Source: Actinostola sp. cb2023 (Eukaryota > Cnidaria > Anthozoa > Actiniaria > Actinostolidae). From it: a stretch of 64,000 nucleotides of DNA. The stretch lies in assembly GCA_033675265.1 (NCBI GenBank), contig JAUJYZ010000255.1, positions 156,001 through 220,000 of the forward strand, read 5' to 3'. Positions 33,786-47,800 of the stretch are shown here, in pieces. The notes under the pieces were generated by a model. That model ran no database searches, was not told the origin of the DNA, and worked only from the letters and a program-made list of their open reading frames with translations. Position 1 is the stretch's first letter. Each line of letters starts with the position of its first letter. Both the position numbers and the translations under genes were made by a program.

Positions 33786-34165
33786 CCGTGACACTCAAAT
33801 GTCTTCCTCAGTTCTGAACCAATCAAAAAGCGTGCAGATAAACCTACGGTACTGTGACACTCAAATGTCTTCCTCAGTTCTGAACCAATCAAAAAGCGTG
33901 CAGATAAACCTACGGTACCGTGACACTCAAATGGCTTCCTTTCTGAACCAATCAAAAAGCGTGCAGATAAACCTACGGTACCGTGACACTCAAATGGCTT
34001 CCTTTCTGAACCAATCAAAAAGCGTGCAGATAAACCTACGGTACCGACACTCAAATGGCTTCCTTTCTGAACCAATCAAAAAGCGTGCAGATAAACCTAC
34101 GGTACCGTGACACTCAAATGGCTTCCTTTCTGAACCAATCAAAAAGCGTGCAGATGCAACTCATC
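33785..34165. repeat. 63-66 bp tandem repeat, six copies
   Basis: Each copy has GGTACCGTGACACTCAAATG, CTTCCTTTCTGAACCAATCA and GCGTGCAGATAAACCTAC. The first two copies carry a longer CTTCCTCAGTTCTG. A TATGAGTGGGAAA-family fragment (GCGGTACCGTAACTTTCCCA) follows at about 34,190. Confidence 0.9.
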
Positions 34166-34254
34166 CAATCAAATTCTTTCCATGATACGGCGCGGTACCG
34201 TAACTTTCCCACTCATACGAAACCGCCTCTATTCGATACTTCATATATGCGACC

Positions 34255-34850
34255 ACAAACGTCCACGACAACCACGCGTGATTGATTTTCTTCAATCCGT
34301 CTCCATGACAACCGCGCGTGATTGATCTTCTCCAATCCGTCTCCACGACAACCACGCGTGATTGATCTTCTCCAATCCGTCTCCACGACAACCACGCGTG
34401 ATTGATCTTCTTCAATCCATCTTCACGACAACCACGCGTGATTGATCTCTCCAATCCATCTCCATGACAACCACGCGTGATTGATCTTCTCCAATCCGTC
34501 TCCACGACAACCACGCGTGATTGATCTTCTACAATCCGTCTCCACGACAACCACGCGTGATTGATCTTCTTCAATCCATCTTCACGACAACCACGCGTGA
34601 TTGATCTTCTCCAATCCGTCTCCACGACAACCACGCGTGATTGATCTTCTCCAATCCGTCTCCACGACAACCACGCGTGATTGATCTTCTTCAATCCGTC
34701 TCCACGACAACCACTCGTGATTGATCTTCTCCAATCCATCTCCACGACAACCGCGCGTGATTGATCTTCTTCAATCCATCTCCACGACAACCACGCGTGA
34801 TTGATCTTCTTCAATTCATCTCCACGACAACCACGCGTGATTGGATTTTT
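34255..34850. repeat. 40-bp tandem repeat, about 15 copies
   Basis: The unit CGACAACCACGCGTGATTGA + TCTTCTCCAATCCGTCTCCA. Variants (GCGCGTG, CATCT, CTTCTTC) are interspersed. The unit ACGCGT word is palindromic. Confidence 0.95.
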
Positions 34851-35479
34851 ACGATATGAGAATGTGTTCAGTCGATTTATAGACGTTCATGACCCTTTCC
34901 GATATCCCTATTAGTCGCGCGCGCTCTGTAGCAAGGGTTGGCCTGATGAGATGATGACAGATCGAGATTGGATAAACTACGATCATTATCTGTACAGACA
35001 TGAAATACTCCGGCCACCTCCTCTCCCCACAGGTAGCCCGCCAATCTCATTATCTGACAATAGCAAGCCATAACTACATGGCAAATTCATAGTTGCTAAA
35101 ATATTTATTATTATTATTATATGGATTCTTTGGAATAAAAACACGAAATACACTTGGATGGCACTTCACGGGAATACCCTCACGAGGGATATATAGGCCA
35201 CAGGCACACCCTCGGTCGGCATTCTGAAGGCCGCCTGCGTTGAAGTTATAAGCCGTCATAACCTTTATATCATTCATTGAGTACCAATGTAACACTACCT
35301 GTAGATTGATTAACTACAGACACCCGCCAGTGCACTGGCCGATCCTGATACTCTCCTCAGTATTAGTGCACTAGGGCTGTGTGGTGATATTGTAATTAGA
35401 TGAAGTTTAATTTATCCATCCAACCGCTTTAGCCAAATAGAATCGAAACTGTTGTAGTCAAGTGTATAGACGTCCACTG

Positions 35480-35830
35480 AGTCGCGCGATCAGTCGGTGA
35501 GCCAGTCAGCAGTCAGTCACACAGGCAGTTACTCAGTCAGTCAGTCAATCAGTCAGTCAGACAGGAGCTCAGTCAGTTAGTCGTGCAGTCAGTCAATCAG
35601 TCAGTCAATCAGACAGTAGGTCAGTCAATAAGACAGTAGGTCAGTCAGTAGGTCAGTCAGTCTGTCAGTCAGTCAGAGACAGCCAGCCAGCCAGCCAGTC
35701 AGCCAGTCAGTCAGTCAGTCAGTCAGTCAGTCAGTCAGTCAGTCAGTCAGTCAGTCAGTCAGTCAGTCAGTCAGTCAGTCAGTCAGTCAGTCAGTCAGTC
35801 AGTCAGAGACAGTCAGTCAGTCGCCGGTGA
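35480..35830. repeat. (CAGT)n microsatellite
   Basis: CAGTCAGT tract with CAAT, CAGA and CAGC interruptions; the pure core is about 35,700-35,805. Confidence 0.95.
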
Positions 35831-35839
35831 CTCATTCTT

Positions 35840-38800
35840 CGTTCATGCAGTCAGTCCGGAGTTAGTTAGACAGGAAAAAATTGACAAGATTTAGACTTCT
35901 TTCTTTCGTACTTGCACTTCATAGAGCATTGTATTCGTCCAAATACTCTACGCCGCTGTTCACATTACACAGACACACCCATCTATAAACACTTCATCGA
36001 CAAGTTCTTATCAGTTATTTCCTTCCGTTGATGAATTCCAAAGTCACGCAACGTTGCGTGACATATTAACTCAACACTAAACACCCTTACGTATGTCAAC
36101 ACAATAAATGACTGCATAATGACAAACGCGTCGTGGATCGAAACGAAACAGATCTAAATATCCTGGCAATATTACTGTAGTTTGACTCTCATATATTTAT
36201 ACATGAAGTCCGTTATAGTGTCATTTCGCGATGTCTCACGTAATATCAACATATTTCAGTCAAGTAGTTATCTGATCATGAACAGTAGCGAGAATTAATC
36301 ACTCACTAGATATTTGTATTTCCTATTTGTCCCATTTGCAAATCTCGCCATTCTGAAGAAGGCTAGTTTAACCAGCTGAAATAAAGCGTTCTCTAACAAA
36401 AAATACGTTTGTTCTGGTATTTGCTTTCATACGAACACACATGTATGTGTGGTTGTTTTGCGGTAATACAACAGTAGGGTGCCTAAATTATTATAAATAT
36501 ACATGCGGTGACCTTAGCTTAACATTCTTGTTATTTGAAACTTAATAAAAATCGGATTTTATCGCTTTTGTGTTGCGGTCAACCGAAAGAGCAAGCTGAA
36601 GAAACTTGCTAATTTCACTATCATGTCATCTCTATTTCAGCCAATACTTTGGACTGAAGTCTAAATAAAATTCCCCGGTTGTCTAAAAAAGAGCGAAAAA
36701 CTGTGACTTGGGGGTGATTTTTGTACCAATCGAAACGAAGTTCTTTATTTATAAATAAGCTTTAATATGATGGTGGGAATATGCCCAGGCTATGCGTGGA
36801 ACATTTACCGCGCGCACTTGATCATGAGTAACTTGCATGTCAAGCTACATGCATACCCACTTGACTTCATTGAGTTTCCATCTATTCTTCTTCATTCAGT
36901 GCAAATATAGGCTCGGTTTTCAACAATAATAACCAGTTATAAGCTCAAGCGGATAAATGCCATTTGTCAATGCATTTTGTTCGATCATTCAAAAATGCTC
37001 ATCCGTTCATCCAGTTCGATAATTGGTCATGGCATGATACAAGATTGCTGATCCAATCCAAACTATACACCAATAACATGATATCTCTTTATCAAAGACT
37101 ACGTATTCATTTGCAGCGTGGTTGAATAACAAGCTTATAGGCAGCCTAACAACGTAAAGTTCTATTTAGAAACTGCCATGATATTGGACTAGCGAACTCA
37201 TTCACAAAACCAGTCGTAAAAAATATTCAAAAAACTTAGATAACGAAAAATGCAAAACACGATAAAAATCTTGTAATTCTTAAACGGGAAACTTAGTTTA
37301 AAACAAGATTTGGGAATCTGTTTCGTTCATGATTCGACCATTTGCAGATCATTATCGTGAAGGTAATAATGCATTGTAAGATTAGAGCTATTCATTTGTC
37401 TATATATTAAAACGAAAAAATATTAATATAATGTTAAGTCTTGTAGAGACTATGCATGAGAGGAAGGATTTTTTCGAGAGATTTGACGTAATGCTGCAGA
37501 TTGTGTTATATTTGTACGCAATATTACCTGCAGCTGTTTATGAGACTTGCAAATACTAGTGTTTCGAAATCATGGCAAATTACGTTATATGAACACAATC
37601 GTCATTGATCTTTTTGATCGATTTTTCTCTCTCCAGAAAATCAATTCTTTAGAATAATATTTACACCTAAGGAAATAGAATAAATTGTTTATATAGAGCT
37701 TCTTGTCTACGAAAGGAAAGAAGTTCAAGATCCATAAATTGACTCGCTTTCAAAAGATGTCAATTTGATGTCATTCATGTCATTGTTCGATTTCGCTTAC
37801 ACAACGTACACAACGCGAAATTTCTTCTTAAATTCTGGAAAAATATCTTATTGATCTACTAATTCGTAGTGCTTTGGAAATGTAAGGTTGATTGGTCAAA
37901 AATTGATCGAATCGCTGGTGTTTCATATATGATATTTGTTAGCAAGATGTCACTTCCGGTCTGTAGACAATCCAAAAGCATCCCTAGGGGCTTATTGATG
38001 TACTGCAGCACGACGACTGGAGGGTAACGTTGTCTCTTCCCTTACTAGAGCTATTTGGCGTATTCCTAAGGTAAATCAAACTATCCTTACATATCTACCT
38101 GATTTAGTTTCTTAGGTCTGTTTTGTGAGCTTAGAGAACGTTAAAATGAGATGATATATATAATGTTGGGGGAAGGAATGATATCCGTCACCGACTAGAT
38201 CGATATACCAACATTGTGTAAAACACGATGATCTGCGATCACTAGTTTGTCACACGACAAAAGCAAACTACTGCACAATGGTACAACAACTCTATTCGCT
38301 GAATATCACGTAGAAAACAACACTTTCTGAGGCGTATTTAGATCTCATTCATCGCTCTATAATCGGCCAATATATAGCGATATTATATTTTACACATTTC
38401 AATGTTTGAAAGCTAAACGCTTCGAAATTCACGCAAACGCTTTAAAAGCGAAACATTCCTAAAGGAAAGTCCAGTTTTCGTTGTTGTACTCTGGTTTAGC
38501 GATGATGTTTTTGGCGAGTGCAGTAAGTTTATATGTGTCCTCGATGCAGTTGGCCGTAATTAGTGATAATTAAGTTCAAGCCATTTGGCATTTTAATCCT
38601 TTCAGAATTCAATTTCTGTTGTTTTGCGGCAGTTTCTGTGAAGATGTATTTCACTGTAAACGCGAACTCTTGGTTTAGTTTAGTTGTAGATTTTCAATAG
38701 ATAGATGTAGATAGTTTGTGTGTGCTCGGATTAACATCACAGGCTAAGGGGTCAATTGCTTCCTTTATGTGTACTCAGGGGAGCGTGAAAACTCGTACTT

Positions 38801-41800
38801 GAAATGATTTTAAAACAATTTTACAACCAGAAGGTCGATTCACACGAAATTTATTTTGCAAGAAGTTTCCCTAGATTCGACATTTTAAACCACAAACGTA
38901 ACAGTCTCTCACGCCGATTTCACTTAAAAGTGTCACCTTTCGCCGACACTTTCGCGAGCTGCCGCTGATTTGCCTCGAAAAACTTCCCATAATTTTCCCA
39001 TCTTTCGCGACTAGGAAAGAAAGCGAATTCTATTCAAGGGGCTTGTTATGTGTTGCTAATTCGACCCCCATATTACACGAATTTTTTTTGGATTTTGTGA
39101 TTCCTGATGGTTATCAGACAAGTACTGATCTGTCATTTTCCCCCCATCAAATATTCCTCTATAAACAAATTTCAAAACGTTACTGCTATGCTGTTTGTTA
39201 TTCGTTATTTATAATTCGTTTCTTTAAACAAATCTACAGCATTTTCTTTATCATTTCACTATTCAAAACAAATAGTGTTACTTTGAAGTCTACATCATGG
39301 TTTTACTGTGTTTGTGGTCGCAATTCACTACATTAGAGATAAACATAGAAAGCTAATGCCACAATCGTCATTTAATTACTTCAGGCTTTGAAAGACGACG
39401 AATTCAATTCCTACATAGAAAACAGATTGAAAAATAATAAAGCTTTATATCTGATAACCGAACATGCTTCACTGCAGGAATATATAAACACAGATTTTTA
39501 TTTTGGCGAAATTATAATTTTTTTGGGGAAACATTTGTCGGGTTTTCTGAGGTTGAAGAAAAGACCGATTTAAACGCAGATTGAAAGATATAATTACAAT
39601 ATTGTTATAATAAATCCAGGATTTGTAAAGGCAAATCCAGATAGACATTTTAAAACCCGATGTGTCTGATGTGCTTAATTTATTTTTATTTTCTAGCGTT
39701 AGTTAAAGTTAGCTTAACGGGTAGATATCGAAAAACATTTGCATTTGAAATGCGCTTTTGTGCTTATGTTGTCAAGTTTTTGCCTTTGTAATGTAAAGAC
39801 AGAAGTTCATCTAGGCAATTTCTAGATACAATGGAGACAAAAGCCACGCGCATATCATGCTTGAATGCGCAATGGCCGTCAGTTGCGTTGGAACTCACAT
39901 GTGACTCCATATTTGTACTAAAAACGTGTTTTTAAACCGCGAAAAGATAACTTGGTCAGGTTCTGTTGTAGATTTGACGGCGAAGTTTTCATGCAAGGCG
40001 TCGATTTATGGTGTTAAGTTTTGATTGACACGGACCCAGTGTGAACTGTGACCATTTGTCAACGGGGCTATTATGAAGTATAGCAATGACGGAACAATAA
40101 AGGTGGTAGTCCTGATATACAGCCCACAACACGAGTAAACCAACCACGGCAATGTCACGTCTGATCCTCTCCTGGCGCCTTCAAGAAGCGTTTTGATAGT
40201 GATTATATGATTTCAGTTAGTCCATAGTTGATGTAAAACCCCTCTACACGTCCCTTAAATCGCCAATCAAAATAATATACAGGTGTGACAGCTCGTTTAC
40301 ACATTTCATTGTGTTGGACCAATCACAGGCCTGGATTTACTATCCGGTTACACTCTCTTGTTTTAAACCAATCGCTCACACAACACACTACATCTGCTAC
40401 TGGACGGTGGTTTTAGTCCACGCTCTCTTTTATCCCTTCTAAATAGTCAATCCCTGCGGTTTTAGTCGATCTAGAGAGAGTAGAAATTGAAGAAAGTCAG
40501 AGGTAAGAATTGTTCAGCTGTTTTCGTGGCGTTACATTGAAATCTACAAATAGTGGTTGGTTCATTGGTTCATAGCGTGTAAATCCACTCTCAATAGTGA
40601 CATTTGCCTCAAATCGACCTCAGATGACCGTGAAATTACTACATGAAAATACCTCATGACAGACACTTTGTACATTTACACGAGTAAAGGAGTATTTGAG
40701 GTTACCTAGAAGTAAAACAAGTAGAATTTGGGACAGTTTTTGAGCGAAATATAAGGCAACGTTTGTCGTACATGTACCAGCGAGACACCATTATTCACTT
40801 ATGCTAATTTGACATTATTATTTACAACAGTCAAATGTTATTTAGAATGTAGGATATTTAGAGAGTATTAACGATAAACTACAATACACGACAGGGTTCA
40901 ATTTATGATCTGAATCCTTCACTCTTTTCTTATTTTGAACACGGTATTCGGGCAACTGATTTTTGTCCATTGAGCCATATTGTCGAATTAACGGACGGTA
41001 AACTGGACATTTCTAAGTACAAGTTCATATTTAACCTCAACATATTCATCCAAAAACCGTCAAACCATCGACGTGTGAACATCCAAGAGTCTATCTTTGA
41101 CAGAGTTTAATTTCAATTCCGTTTTGAAGTTATTTCAGTCGTAAAGTGGCCATGAACACACCAGGTCAATAATGTCTTGTAAATCTTTCCAAACAATAGG
41201 ATTTGTATGCTATAGTCTTGTTTGGACTGCCAGTAAAGTCCTTCAGAATTCGCCGAGATCGAGAAATGAGATGTAGAAAATAAACAGAGCAGAACATTAA
41301 TAGATTAAGCGTTAAATTCAACTGTATGCTTAATTCTGAAGTGTTTTTCGTAAGTGAATTCAAACTGTTCAAGCAACAATGTTCATCGTGTCTTTTGAAA
41401 AACATTGCAATATTCGATCAGCTCGACCACGGGAATTACACGCACTTCATTTCTCTCTCTAACTGAATTCCCATTCTTCTTCCAACAGGTTCTGACTGCT
41501 TGGAGTGTATGTTTATGGAGAAGAAATAGTTCTCGCTATTTTTGAGGTAAAAAAATTGCCTTTGCTAACTCGCGAATTACTGACTGTGAGCTGAGGTTAT
41601 TAATTGCGTGAATAAATTAAGGATTACTTGGGTGATAGGTGTCGATACTGCAAGCCACTCCATTTCACCATCAATTTAACCATAAACTTTCCTTTGATCC
41701 CTCGATTTAGGGTTTTGGTTGGGTTTAGACGAGATCTGAGCCTCTTTAGTGAGCGAAATTGTGAAAATTGGAGATCGTGTATGTAACAAAAGACTATAGT

Positions 41801-41840
41801 ACAGCGTGACAAAGCATTTGAATTTTGAAAAGAGGGCAGG
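35840..41840 (+). promoter_or_regulatory. repeat-poor 5' flank of RERE; probable promoter and 5' UTR region
   Basis: Six kilobases almost free of the tandem arrays that dominate elsewhere, with no coding exon. Possible untranslated exon ends: CCTAAG|GTAAAT near 38,070, and AGTCAGAG|GTAAGA near 40,502, the latter after a pyrimidine-rich CTCTCTTTTATCCC stretch. Possible acceptors: CTTCTTCCAACAG at 41,488 and CCCTCGATTTAG near 41,709. Absence of repeats is consistent with functional constraint. The exon ends are guesses from splice-site appearance. Confidence 0.3.
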
Positions 41841-44800
41841 ATGAAGTCCTCCAGTTCGAATGGTGTCCTTGGACTAAAACGTTCAGTTGACATGAACATG
41901 AATTCAAATTTTCAAAACGACGAGGGACATGAGTCGTCCAAATCATGTCGCTCTTCTAAATCTTCAAAGAACGACATTGCCGACATGAAAACAGGAGCTG
42001 AAAACACCGAAAGTTCACTCACTTTTACTTCTGATGATGATACGTACTATGAACCCGGAGGTAAGTTTCCATAATTTTAATGCAATTCATTTCCCATGTC
42101 TGAAATCAGCAAGGAAAATAAAAAATTAGTGTGTGTTATTATAAACTGTTTACATAATTGACTGCAAATTGCTACCCGCACAAAGGCAGGTCGAACTTTC
42201 ATTACGGATTACGGCGTGGTTTTAGGCAATCGCTTTTTCTCCCTTCAAAATCTTTTGAAGAGGAATATTTTCCACATGTGTTTCTTTTATTATTATTTTC
42301 ACTTTCGATTGCGCTAATGTGCTTAGGCAATGATGTATCAATAACATACGAAACTACATTTGCCATACATTCTGACTTCAGCAGATCCCGAATTATCGAA
42401 TTTACATTCCAAACAATATATTGATTTTGCCGCCTAATATATTTCCTCTGATATCTAATTTTCCCACAATATTTTCATTATTTTCTAACTTTTTGTCTTT
42501 TCATATCTCTCGAGTTTGAACAATAGAAAAGGGGTTGTTTAAACATTTGGTGCCGAAATACGAAAATAAACAGAACTTTTAGCAGGTCTTTATTTTATTA
42601 GTTTAATGTGATTCCAAAACAACAAAAAACCATCAGTAATTTGTCGTTCTTTCTCTTTCAGATTGTGTATATGTGGACAGCCAACGACCCGATGTTCCAT
42701 ATTTTATTTGCTCAATCAAGGAATTTCGTATGGTTAGTAGATATCTACCTACTTGAACACTGTATAACATGTAACTGTTATTTATCCTCTTCTACCTGTC
42801 GTGTTCAATGCTTGTCAATTTCTTGTTGATTTCACGAAAACTAAGCTTACACGCAAGAGTAATTCGCTGTCAGCAAACTCAAGAATTTCATGTTATGACT
42901 TGTAGATATAAATGCTTTGTTATCTATTACTCTCAACATCGCGCATCGTGTCATTATAAATCGCATAGATAAGCCTTATCACTTCAGTTAATGCCACTCG
43001 AATTTTCATGCGAAAAAGATATTCTCTGAGTCCTTCCTGACTATAAGTTTTCTAGATTGCTATATAGACATAGATGTTTATAAAAAATAACAGTGGTTGG
43101 TATGTATAAGCACTCTATGATGCTTCTTTTGAATTTCAATTAACTTAGTATAATAATTATTCTTCTTTCAATCTTCTTACAAGCATACATTACATACACG
43201 GCTTAGTATTATATATACTAAAGATCATTGAGTGGCTGTGGTTTTGGTGTTTTAAATTCAAACTGTGTTCGTATGTTAATAATTTATTGGCATTCAATTA
43301 CAGTATTTCAACATGAAAATTGAACCATGACAATGGCCAAACAAAACAAATTTATAACTTACTGCCAAAACACTCACTAAGTGAACTATTTCTTTTTTAT
43401 TTCATACTTTCAAATTGAATTTTTTTTTTCATTTCTGAATTAATTTTCGTTTACTTTCAAATGATTTATAAGCAATTGGTCTTTGTTTTTTTTAAACAAT
43501 CTATTTTTATTTTATATTGTGTTCAACCTCGCCAACAATTTAACCAAAGCAAATGTTTGCTATATGTTTCATTGATAAGCTGTTTTGTATTAGTGGATGT
43601 CAAATAATATCTTTATACCAACTTCACACAATCAAGTGTTATCTAAAGTGTTTGATTTTTCTTCGTTTCCATTGGTTTCTTCGCTAAATACTATACATTA
43701 CTCATGAGATGTAGCCATACTTATATTGTATAGTCAGTAAAGTTCCATGGCAAAACCACTTGCTTAGAAATTAAGTTGACAAGTATACCCTCTTTAGTAG
43801 GTATAATTATTTCCTTCAGGCTAATATACATGTGAAATACCCTTCCTTTTCGACTCCAATCTGTATTTTTATTGTTCATGCTAAGGTGCAGTCTATTTGA
43901 CAGCTTTTAGTGCTAGATTACGTTTGGCTACAATGTATCAGTTATCTATAGATCTTGAATTACATTTGTCATCCAGGTTTTATGTACAGACAAGTTTTTT
44001 TCAGATGATTTCTAAATTTCGTTCAATGTCGATAGTTTAATAATGCAGCTTTAACAGTTTAAATTATTTCAGAGATGATCTGTTTTTGAGTCCCTCTGGT
44101 TTGAGAGCACATCCGTGTAATAAAAGCAACAGTCTGATGTTCACCACAAAATTGAAATGTAGACACTTCTTGTTATGTATGGTTGCGCTTCAGGCAGGAT
44201 GTTATTGTATTTTTGAACTAGTCACATCACCACAAAGATTATATTTAACCACATAATAATGACAGGTTGGCAACTATATGGTAATATGTCTCAAGGACTT
44301 TCAAAAACCATATTGTTATGGACATTCAAAAGTGAATTTTAAACGCTATCAAATATCCTCGCATTAAAGACTTGTATATCACCCCACGTGAAATATTCAA
44401 TTAATTTGTACATGTATAGTATTCATTGGAACAGAACTTAGAAAACACTTGGATTGTGTGTATTTACTTGAAGACTTTACAAACTCCTGTGAAGCACCCA
44501 ACGACATCGGCTACCTCTTATTCAATGTTTTATGTTAATCCTATGTAAATTTGGTTTTTTAAGCCTTTGTTATTGTCTTTCGTGTGTGAGTTGTAATCTC
44601 CAATATTGTTCACATGCAAAATATCCATACAATTAATTGAGTACAATAGCAATGAAATAGATGTGATATTTACAGCTGAAGTATTGAGTGATTACCATAG
44701 ATATCTCAAAATACATGTCACATAGCAGCTGCGCCTGAATCTATAACTCATTACATACACCCATTAACATGATTTCATATACTGATTCAATTTGTTCCTA

Positions 44801-47800
44801 AAAATATAAGTTAGTTTAATATCAATATGGACAAGGCATCTCTTTCTAAAATGAACTGACTACATGTTAATCTTTCCACTGAGATAGGAAGTAAATATTC
44901 TTGATTTACTCTGGTTGCCTGGGTGATGCGGAACCCTATACTGTCTATAATTATTGTAGAGGAACAAGTGTTTATTATTTGCTAAAACAGATGTTAGATT
45001 ACATTACATGTAGATCACATTATCCGAAGTTTAAACATCTGCTTTAGTAAAATTTCACCATTTGAAACACTTTATTGACTCTGTGGATTTATTGATGTAT
45101 TAAAGCAAACTATTAGACAGATTTGAACTTCAAAACAATTAATAATAATAATATTACAATTATTTTATCACACTTAAACCATCAAAATATTCGAAAGTGC
45201 AAAAATAATATTAATATTGAAATATGAGAAAAAAAGTGTGTTTACTTTTAAGAAAGTATAGAACACTAACCTCACTATCACAGTTTTGTTATCTTTAATA
45301 GCTCTTTGTTAGATCAACAACAAAATGTATATCACTTAGTTTTAGACACCTTAATTTAAACTGAAGTATTTGAACCCCCTACATCTCTTTACCCATCCCC
45401 AGTGTTCAAATTGTTTTTTATCTCTTTTATCTCTAGACATTAGTTTTATAAGGGTATTGAGATTGTTATGTATTAATGCATTAGAACAGGTCTTATTATT
45501 AATATTATTATTATTATTGTTATTCACGATGGCAGGTTCCATTATGTAGAAACAAAACAGTATTTTCTAATGTTAATTTTTTTCATATTATTTTTTTCCC
45601 TTTCATTTATTTATTCTTTCTTTTCTTTCTTTCATACGTATATCAGTGAAAGTTGACTTAGTATAGTCACTACATGAAGCACATATTTCACCATTTCCTT
45701 TAAAATATATTGTAAACTAGATGTTAAAGACATGTTAATAAAGTTTTATTTATATTATAATTACTATTATTATTCTACAGAGCAAGCGAGATAATCTGGT
45801 TGTTACAGTCAGATGGTATTATCGGCCATCCGAAGTCCCTGAATCAGTTTATCAACTACTAGTTCAAGACAGGAATACAGAAAATGGTAAGTTATTTATT
45901 GCTTAATTGCTTGAAGACTTCACATAATACTGTATGTTTATAAACAGTTGTGACCATCTGGCTTCAGTGGATAGAGCATTGTCCCTGTGGGTGTCTGGCG
46001 TAGTGAATGGACTGTATTGCCACAATAAGATTATTATAATTACACTTGACACTTGCGCTATGGAAATCAATAAATCATTCTACATATTGTCTTCAAATCT
46101 TTATATGTGAACTCTATTTTGTCAGGGTCAAGTGATCATATTTTAGAGGACGACCTGGTGAAGGAGAGAGAGCTGTTTATCTCTGATGCAACTGATGTTT
46201 ACCCTGCTACTGCTCTCAGGTATAGTTGACATAAAAACTGAATTTTAGGCTGGCACATAACAGAGTCATAGCTGCCAGTTTTTGACCCTTTTTGAGTGGG
46301 CCGGTAAGTTTTTGAGTGGTCCGGCCAGTTTTTGAGTGGTCCGGTTTTCAAACTTTATTTTTCATAACAAATATACGAATAATTAAAAATGTTTATAAAT
46401 TGAAACTGTTTGATTCGAAAAGTGGTCCGATTGAAACTGGACCAACTGTACTGGCGGCTACGGCCTTGCATAAAGGCATATTTTGCGACTGTTATTATTA
46501 TTGTTATAACTGTCACTAGCCAAACAACAGTAAGAGAAAGTAGATGTGCTCATGTATGTTATTTAAAAATCTTAGTTCTGTGAGATGTTTTTTCTTGTAT
46601 ACTAGAGACCAAAACGTTAAGGCTCCAAATGACAGATTTTAGGAGTTTTTGTTAAAACATTTGAAGAATTGAAATCCTAACCATTGAAAGATATTGTTAT
46701 GAAAATATTCCCAGACGAGGGGGATTGCAACCCCCTCGGTTTTCCTAAATCAACCTCTGGTTGTCACTAGGTTTTGGGGTGTAAGGCTTTTGGTTTGCTG
46801 ATAAATAACCTTCATAAGAGTTGGCAGAGTGTTTGGAATACACATTGACACAAGCCAGCTGCCAGCTTAATTTGATTGATAAAAAGGCATAACGACTGCT
46901 CATTTGTGTGTTCTATAGACACTATACAGTCAATGTCATTAAGGTTGTCCACCTCGGAAAAGCACATTTACACATTTGCACATTCGCACATTCGCAACAT
47001 CACGTGTATATTTGTTTTGCGCACGTGAAACCCAGAGTCAATATATTCAGTAGAAATATACTGCCATAAGAATGCCGCGGCCTTATACAGAAGATTTCAG
47101 GTGCAGAGTTGTATTTCAGCACTTGTAAAAGTGCAAATGTGTAAATGTGCTTTTCCGAGGTGGACAACCTTAATGACATTGACTGTATAAGTAATTACAT
47201 GTAAGATATAAATATCATGCATACTTATATATTCACTATTTTTATTTCCAATAATTATTGTAAAGTGCCATAGAGTCTTATAGATATGGTGCTAGAAAAA
47301 TGTACTGGTAGATTAGTAAAAATTATTATTATTATTATTACAGTTAATTTACATGTATATCTGACTGCTTCTTCATGCATTCGCAGGGGCAAGTGTAAGG
47401 TCCGTCCATTTGTTGAACTATCAGAGAATGTCAAGGAGTTCATTTCTAAGGAAGATTCCTTCTTCTATTTACTTGGATATAACCCTGATACAAGGTATGG
47501 ATACAAACAAACTTACTTACTAACTGAGTGTGCGACCAGTCTATACTCTTATTCACTACTTTCACATTACCCATAACACACTTCGTTTGCCCCCCAAGTT
47601 TTGCACAAACTATAGTTTTCAATGTCTCTTGAGAACATGCAGTCTTAAATCCCAAGAGAAATTGAAAACAATATTTATGCAAAATGTGAGGTGATGTGAA
47701 AGTAGTGTAGACTGAGCAATATGACATGAGCAGGACATTAAAGGATGAATAATATACTTATACAGTAGAGTCTCAAACAGTTTCAGTTTTTTTTCAATCA

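Noticed and set aside
41166..42829. Short frames around the first RERE exons on both strands
   Set aside because: Only the frame starting at 41,841 has a matching donor and continues into the BAH domain; the others are shadows or intronic.
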